Below are positions 59,901-64,000 of a DNA stretch of 64,000 nt, one piece after another. The DNA comes from Thunnus maccoyii. Lineage: Eukaryota; Chordata; Actinopteri; Scombriformes; Scombridae. The notes under the pieces were generated by a model that had not been told where the DNA came from, searched no databases, and saw only the letters and a list, made by a program, of their open reading frames with translations. Position 1 is the first letter of the stretch. Every line of letters starts with the position of its first letter. The stretch lies in the NCBI RefSeq assembly GCF_910596095.1, contig NC_056546.1, positions 20,798,425 through 20,862,424 on the forward strand, in the 5' to 3' direction. The position numbers and the translations under genes are program-made.

Positions 59901-62900
59901 ACTTAAGACTGAAAAAGACTGAAGTCATGATCTCATTTATTGCATTGATGCTGAGGCCAATTTAATTCCAGTAATTTTAGCTATGAGATATGACTGGATG
60001 ATGATGCATTTTCACTTACTCAAATCTCACTTTCGCATCTGCCAAGAATCTTTTGTCAAAAAGCCAACGGAAGAAAACATCCAAACTGCAAAGATTCAAA
60101 GCAAAAAAGAAAACAGCTAAAATATTTAGGCCGACAAAGATGAATGACCATACATCATTACAAGGGCTGAAATCAAAAACATGTTGTACCTGCTGAGTCC
60201 TAGGGAGGGCAGCAACAGAACCATGAATATTAAGAAAGTGTAGCATTTATGCATCGTAGTTCTGTTTTCTCCTGACCTGTAGAACAAAAAGACATATTTA
60301 CACATTAAAAAACGCAGATAAACTTTGGTCACACAACCTCAGAACATGCTGAATTCTTGACTGCAGAAAGTGTAAACCATACCTGGTCCAGTGGGCTTCG
60401 AAGAAGGCAGAGTAGTAGACAATGGTAGGAAGTAAGGCGGAGAAAGACCAAAGGAGGAGAGTGGGGAAGAACTGGGTGATGATTGGATTCTGAAGGACAG
60501 AGCAGAGAGACATGGGCATGTTGCGTCAGAAATTGAAGGTTAAATTCCTCTGCCTCTGCAAGCATGCAGACTTGTGATGGCTTGGGTTTAAATGTTGTTA
60601 AGGTTTATTTTCTCTCTTCCTTCTGTCTCTCTTGCAGTGTTTCCACTGAAATGATAAAGACACTTGAACTGACCACACTCTTCACAAAAAAAAAGAGGAT
60701 GGATATGCTTATGGACTATTAGTAGTAAATGATATGAGAATGATGGCAGCTTTAAGACTTTAAACACATGCACCCACATTTAGGTACTCCACTGGTTTGG
60801 TAACATTGAACTTATCCATGGTGGAGATAATGATGGCTGGGGTGGTGAGGAAGAAGAGGAGGAGGAAGAGGACACAGTTGATGATCAAGCAGCGGATCCA
60901 CCAGGAGAATCCTCCCAGTGACAGATGCTCCCTGTGGGATAAAGGTTATGTAGCGGTTAGATTGACACTGGGTGATGACCCGCAGTTATGGACACAGCTG
61001 GCCAGTAAACTGATACTGAAGCTCAAAAACTGGTTTGTCATCTGGGGTGAGAAAAGTCTCTTCAGAGTAGAATGAAGTCTAATTACTCCTCAGCATGATA
61101 TTAAGAACAATAAAAATCAACACGTCTGTGTTTGTAGAGTTCTGTTTGGGTATCGTATTGGTATACAGTTATGTAATGAAAATACCAAAATAAATACAGT
61201 TGTATGCAAAAGTTCAGGCACCCCATGACAAATAACATATGTAAACAGCCTCTCTAGATATGGAACATAAAACACAATACTTTTAGCAACATTAACGCAT
61301 AGTTACTTTTTATGGACAGAATGTGTGATTTAATGTGTTCTTACCAGTAGACATTTTGTGGATCAGGGGCATAGCTGACGGCCCAGTTCTGTGTGTGAAG
61401 CTTGGCGCTGAATTGAGAGCACTTGGGCTCCCGGCGACAATGACAGCCCTGACACTTGCAAGCATTGAAGTCCTTCAAGATTCTGAGAAGATGCGTCCAT
61501 CCAAACGAAGAAAATACATATAATCCCAGAATCTGTTAGTTAGAAAACATTCTCACAGATATAAATTCATATATTTTTCTTCATGTAAATGTACTTACAT
61601 AGCAGTTATGGACTCATTCTGAAAGGTGACAAAGGCCATTCCTAAAGGCTTCCTGTTAACCTTCTCTCTCTCCTTCCTGTAGTCGTCTTTTAGCTGTGCC
61701 TCCAGCTTAGCATAGTAGCTCACCGCCTCTTCCTGTGAGGGACATGAAATTACATACATTATATTCACTAATACTTACATTTCAGTAATAGTGAATATCA
61801 CTTATACACAATGTTTGATAGATAATTGGCCACTAAAGATCCGTAAATAAATCAAATGTAAAAAAAAAATACATTCTGAACAAAAGACTATGACCTCAGT
61901 ACCAAATATTTGGTAAAAAAAGATCATTGTTGTGCTTCACTAATAAGATGCTGATGGACAATTTGGCTTTATCAAAAGGAATCTCACATTTCTACCTGTC
62001 ATGGAGCCTACTTTCTCTATTTCCATTATGTAATTTCTTTGAGTCAGTGTTGGTATGTATGCTGAGAGAAAGGTGCACATTCCTCTCACTCATCTGATCA
62101 ACATTTATATGAGCCATGAGCTTGTGATGTTTGAGAAATGCTTGTTCACTTGTGTTTTGTCTTTCTGCTCATACAGGTTTGCTGTAGGCAAACTTTAATT
62201 CCCTGACCTGCCTGACCTTTAAGAAGGAATTTTTTTTTTTTTTTTAATTATTATTCTGAAAAATTAACGCGTGCATGCTGGTCCATCCTTCCCACTCACA
62301 CTACCAACCTTCCTCAAGTACAACACTACCATTTAGAGTAGTTATTATATTTACACTAATCTGTTTCTTCATCCAGTCATAGCACACTAGTGCAGTGACC
62401 GTTCAAAACATGCCTGTTCCGGCCGCTACGTCAACTTATAGAAAAATTAATACAGTTGATGTGAGGTGTGAATGAGTTGACACACCAACAACATGAAAGA
62501 AACTAACATTCTATTATACACAGATGTTATAAATAATAAGTACTCCAATAGTACATAAATGTTCTTTTCTTATTTCAAGTAGCCTAAAATAAGGGCTGCA
62601 TTGAAAAATAAAATAATGTGAATCCTAAGATAAAGTGGATCGATCTTAGATCGTTCCTATTTTCTGTGCCTTCAGTTCAGATTTGAGTGAGTATGTTTGC
62701 TCTAAATATTTATGCTTTGACTGTAGTGGTGCTTGGCAATCACCACTGTCTCAGACCATATGAGACATACTGGTTTTGAAATGCCAATGGGAAGTTTTTC
62801 CTTCATTTTAGGGTCATTGTGTATTGGGCTCTGAGCACTTCCAAAACGCGGGTGACCTACGTTCAAGAATGTACCTGAATGCCTCCTGTGTAGTCACTCA

Positions 62901-63177
62901 CTGCTGTTGCTGCTGATCTGCTAAACATGCTGCTAACGCTGTGTTTGCTCAAAAGACTTGTGCTTTGTCTGTAGTGACGATTGCCAGTCTTGGAGCATAT
63001 GAGACAAACTGGTTTTGAACTGCCCCTGGAAGTATTTGCTCCTTTTCTACAGGCGTTGTGTATTGGGCTCTGAACGCTTCCAAAACATGGGTGACCTATG
63101 CTCAACAATGTACCTGAACACCTCCTGTGTAGTCACAGGTATCGCCCGTCTGTATATACATACATATATACATGCAT

Positions 63178-63208
<31 letters not shown>

Positions 63209-64000
63209 GATTCCTTCCTTTAGTAGAGAGATGTCACATGGTCTTACAGCTGAACAGCTGGCATTGTTATCGTATGTCAACATCAGTACAGTCATATATG
63301 TTACTGTTAAATACAAAAGCACAGTCAAAAATACAGGCTACAAAATAATGTTTTGATTTAGTTTACTAATGATCTGAAAACATGGAGGTTTTGATGAATG
63401 AAAACCTGAAAATGAAGCGACAAGTATGTGACTTTGCCGCTGTTTCTCCTGCTTAGCCTTGCTTCTCCACATGAATCTATGAGTGGACTATAAAAATCAG
63501 ATGCCTTCTTTATCTTTCCACTTAATTGTGCTGTTAGTATCAGCTTGTAAACAATATCAGATAAATCCACATGGAAATCTACTACAGGTTAACAGTTTAA
63601 AGAGTGTCCTGTTTTGAGATAAAGTTGGGATGAGTCACTCTGACCTGCTCACAGCCTTTGATGATGCAACAGCATAGGTGTCCACAGGGCTTTGGGTTTA
63701 TCATGGTGGGGATATGCTCCTTGGCCTGCATGTCGAGGAAGAATTTCTTGTTTCGCTCTGCCTTCTTCCTGCATACAAAACATCAGCTGTGTCACACTGA
63801 GGAAGGACTATTTCACTGGAACAAGCTCATGTCCTGGAGCTAATCAGACACTTCTCAAATACAACCCAAAATACTATGAAAGAGCAAAAAAAAAACCGCA
63901 CGCTTATGTTTAACACTTACCTTTCAGAGTTAAGATACATCAGCCTGGCCACATTGTAACAGATACGAGCTTCCAGTACAACGCAGTTTTCATACGCCTG
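56978..64000 (-). CDS. tmem63c: TMEM63 (OSCA/CSC1-like) mechanosensitive cation channel, C-terminal 564 residues
   Basis: Fourteen exons: 64000-63921, 63768-63645, 61732-61599, 61482-61345, 60931-60778, 60489-60383, 60276-60190, 60085-60020, 59879-59717, 59303-59198, 59005-58838, 58714-58599, 58510-58439, 57157-56978. They join in frame; the 5' part lies beyond the right edge. The first four encode the intracellular RRM-like domain, with [30 protein letters not shown] and the Cys cluster [15 protein letters not shown]. From 60931 come the pore-domain helices: [94 protein letters not shown] and [16 protein letters not shown]. The tail is acidic (ends LIDNEVRH). Family members are stretch- or osmolarity-gated cation channels. 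The choice of paralogue C rests mainly on neighbours that map with TMEM63C to human 14q24; A or B is possible. Confidence 0.85.
57158..58438 (-). other. last tmem63c intron
   Basis: A 1.28-kb AT-rich intron with GTAAGT donor and CTCCCCTGCAGCAG acceptor. The acceptor is a NAGNAG doublet (57155-57160), so the first residue of the last exon (Gln) may be included or dropped. Confidence 0.8.
62713..63136. repeat. diverged direct duplication in tmem63c intron
   Basis: Copy 1 (62713-62897) and copy 2 (62961-63136) share TGCTTTG-CTGTAGTG, CATATGAGACA-ACTGGTTTTGAA, GTGTATTGGGCTCTGA, CTTCCAAAAC-GGGTGACCTA and CCTCCTGTGTAGTCAC. The offset is 248 bp at the start and 239 bp at the end, so indels separate the copies. 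Confidence 0.9.
63182..63209. repeat. (AC)n microsatellite
   Basis: A dinucleotide run of about 28 bases in a tmem63c intron, preceded by ATACATAC repeats. Confidence 0.95.

Larger units (their letters stand above)
61733..63644 (-). other. tmem63c intron with internal duplication
   Basis: A 1.9-kb intron (GTCAGA donor, CCCTCACAG acceptor). It holds a T-rich run (62230-62245), two diverged tandem copies of a segment of about 180 bp, and a CA microsatellite at 63182-63209. No exon is seen. Confidence 0.8.

Overview
The window is nuclear DNA from a bony fish, most likely a percomorph teleost. Its genes are split into many short GT-AG exons. The non-coding DNA carries CA and AAT microsatellites, a teleost tRNA-derived SINE relic, an L2-type LINE relic and several short inverted-repeat DNA transposons. 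The species cannot be fixed from the sequence.

Five genes are present. From about 34.4 kb leftwards, running off the left edge, lies tacc2 on the minus strand (transforming acidic coiled-coil protein 2; called from gene order, exon architecture and splice phases). It includes a single 9.3-kb exon of 3111 codons, one third of which is an 18-copy tandem array of a 174-bp/58-residue repeat. Two alternative first coding exons, at 34.3 kb and 1.5 kb, both begin Met-Gly. The C-terminal TACC coiled coil lies outside the window. Next, nsmce4a (minus, 36.18-41.36 kb) encodes the kleisin subunit of the SMC5/6 complex in ten coding exons that join into a complete 352-residue protein. The intronless ccdc177 (plus, 45.29-46.98 kb) follows. 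It converges with a ZIP9-type zinc transporter gene (minus, 49.89-52.08 kb, seven exons, 320 residues), which looks divergent from the usual slc39a9. Last, the 3' 14 exons of a TMEM63 (OSCA/CSC1) channel gene, probably tmem63c, run off the right edge (minus, 56.98-64.0 kb), apparently with a 3-kb 3' UTR.

All exon boundaries given were placed by hand from GT/GC-AG signals and checked by codon phase. Reconstructed proteins of nsmce4a, slc39a9-like and tmem63c are continuous across every junction. The genes do not form a functional pathway. What links them is conserved gene order: tacc2-nsmce4a corresponds to human 10q26, and ccdc177-slc39a9-tmem63c to human 14q24, joined here in one block as expected for a teleost chromosome.

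The most unusual items are the in-frame, indel-free 18 x 174 bp array in tacc2 and the Met-Gly (predicted N-myristoylation) starts of both alternative tacc2 promoters. Also notable are a GC-AG intron and loss of the histidine-rich loop in the ZIP9-like gene, and nested or adjacent transposon relics in nsmce4a introns.
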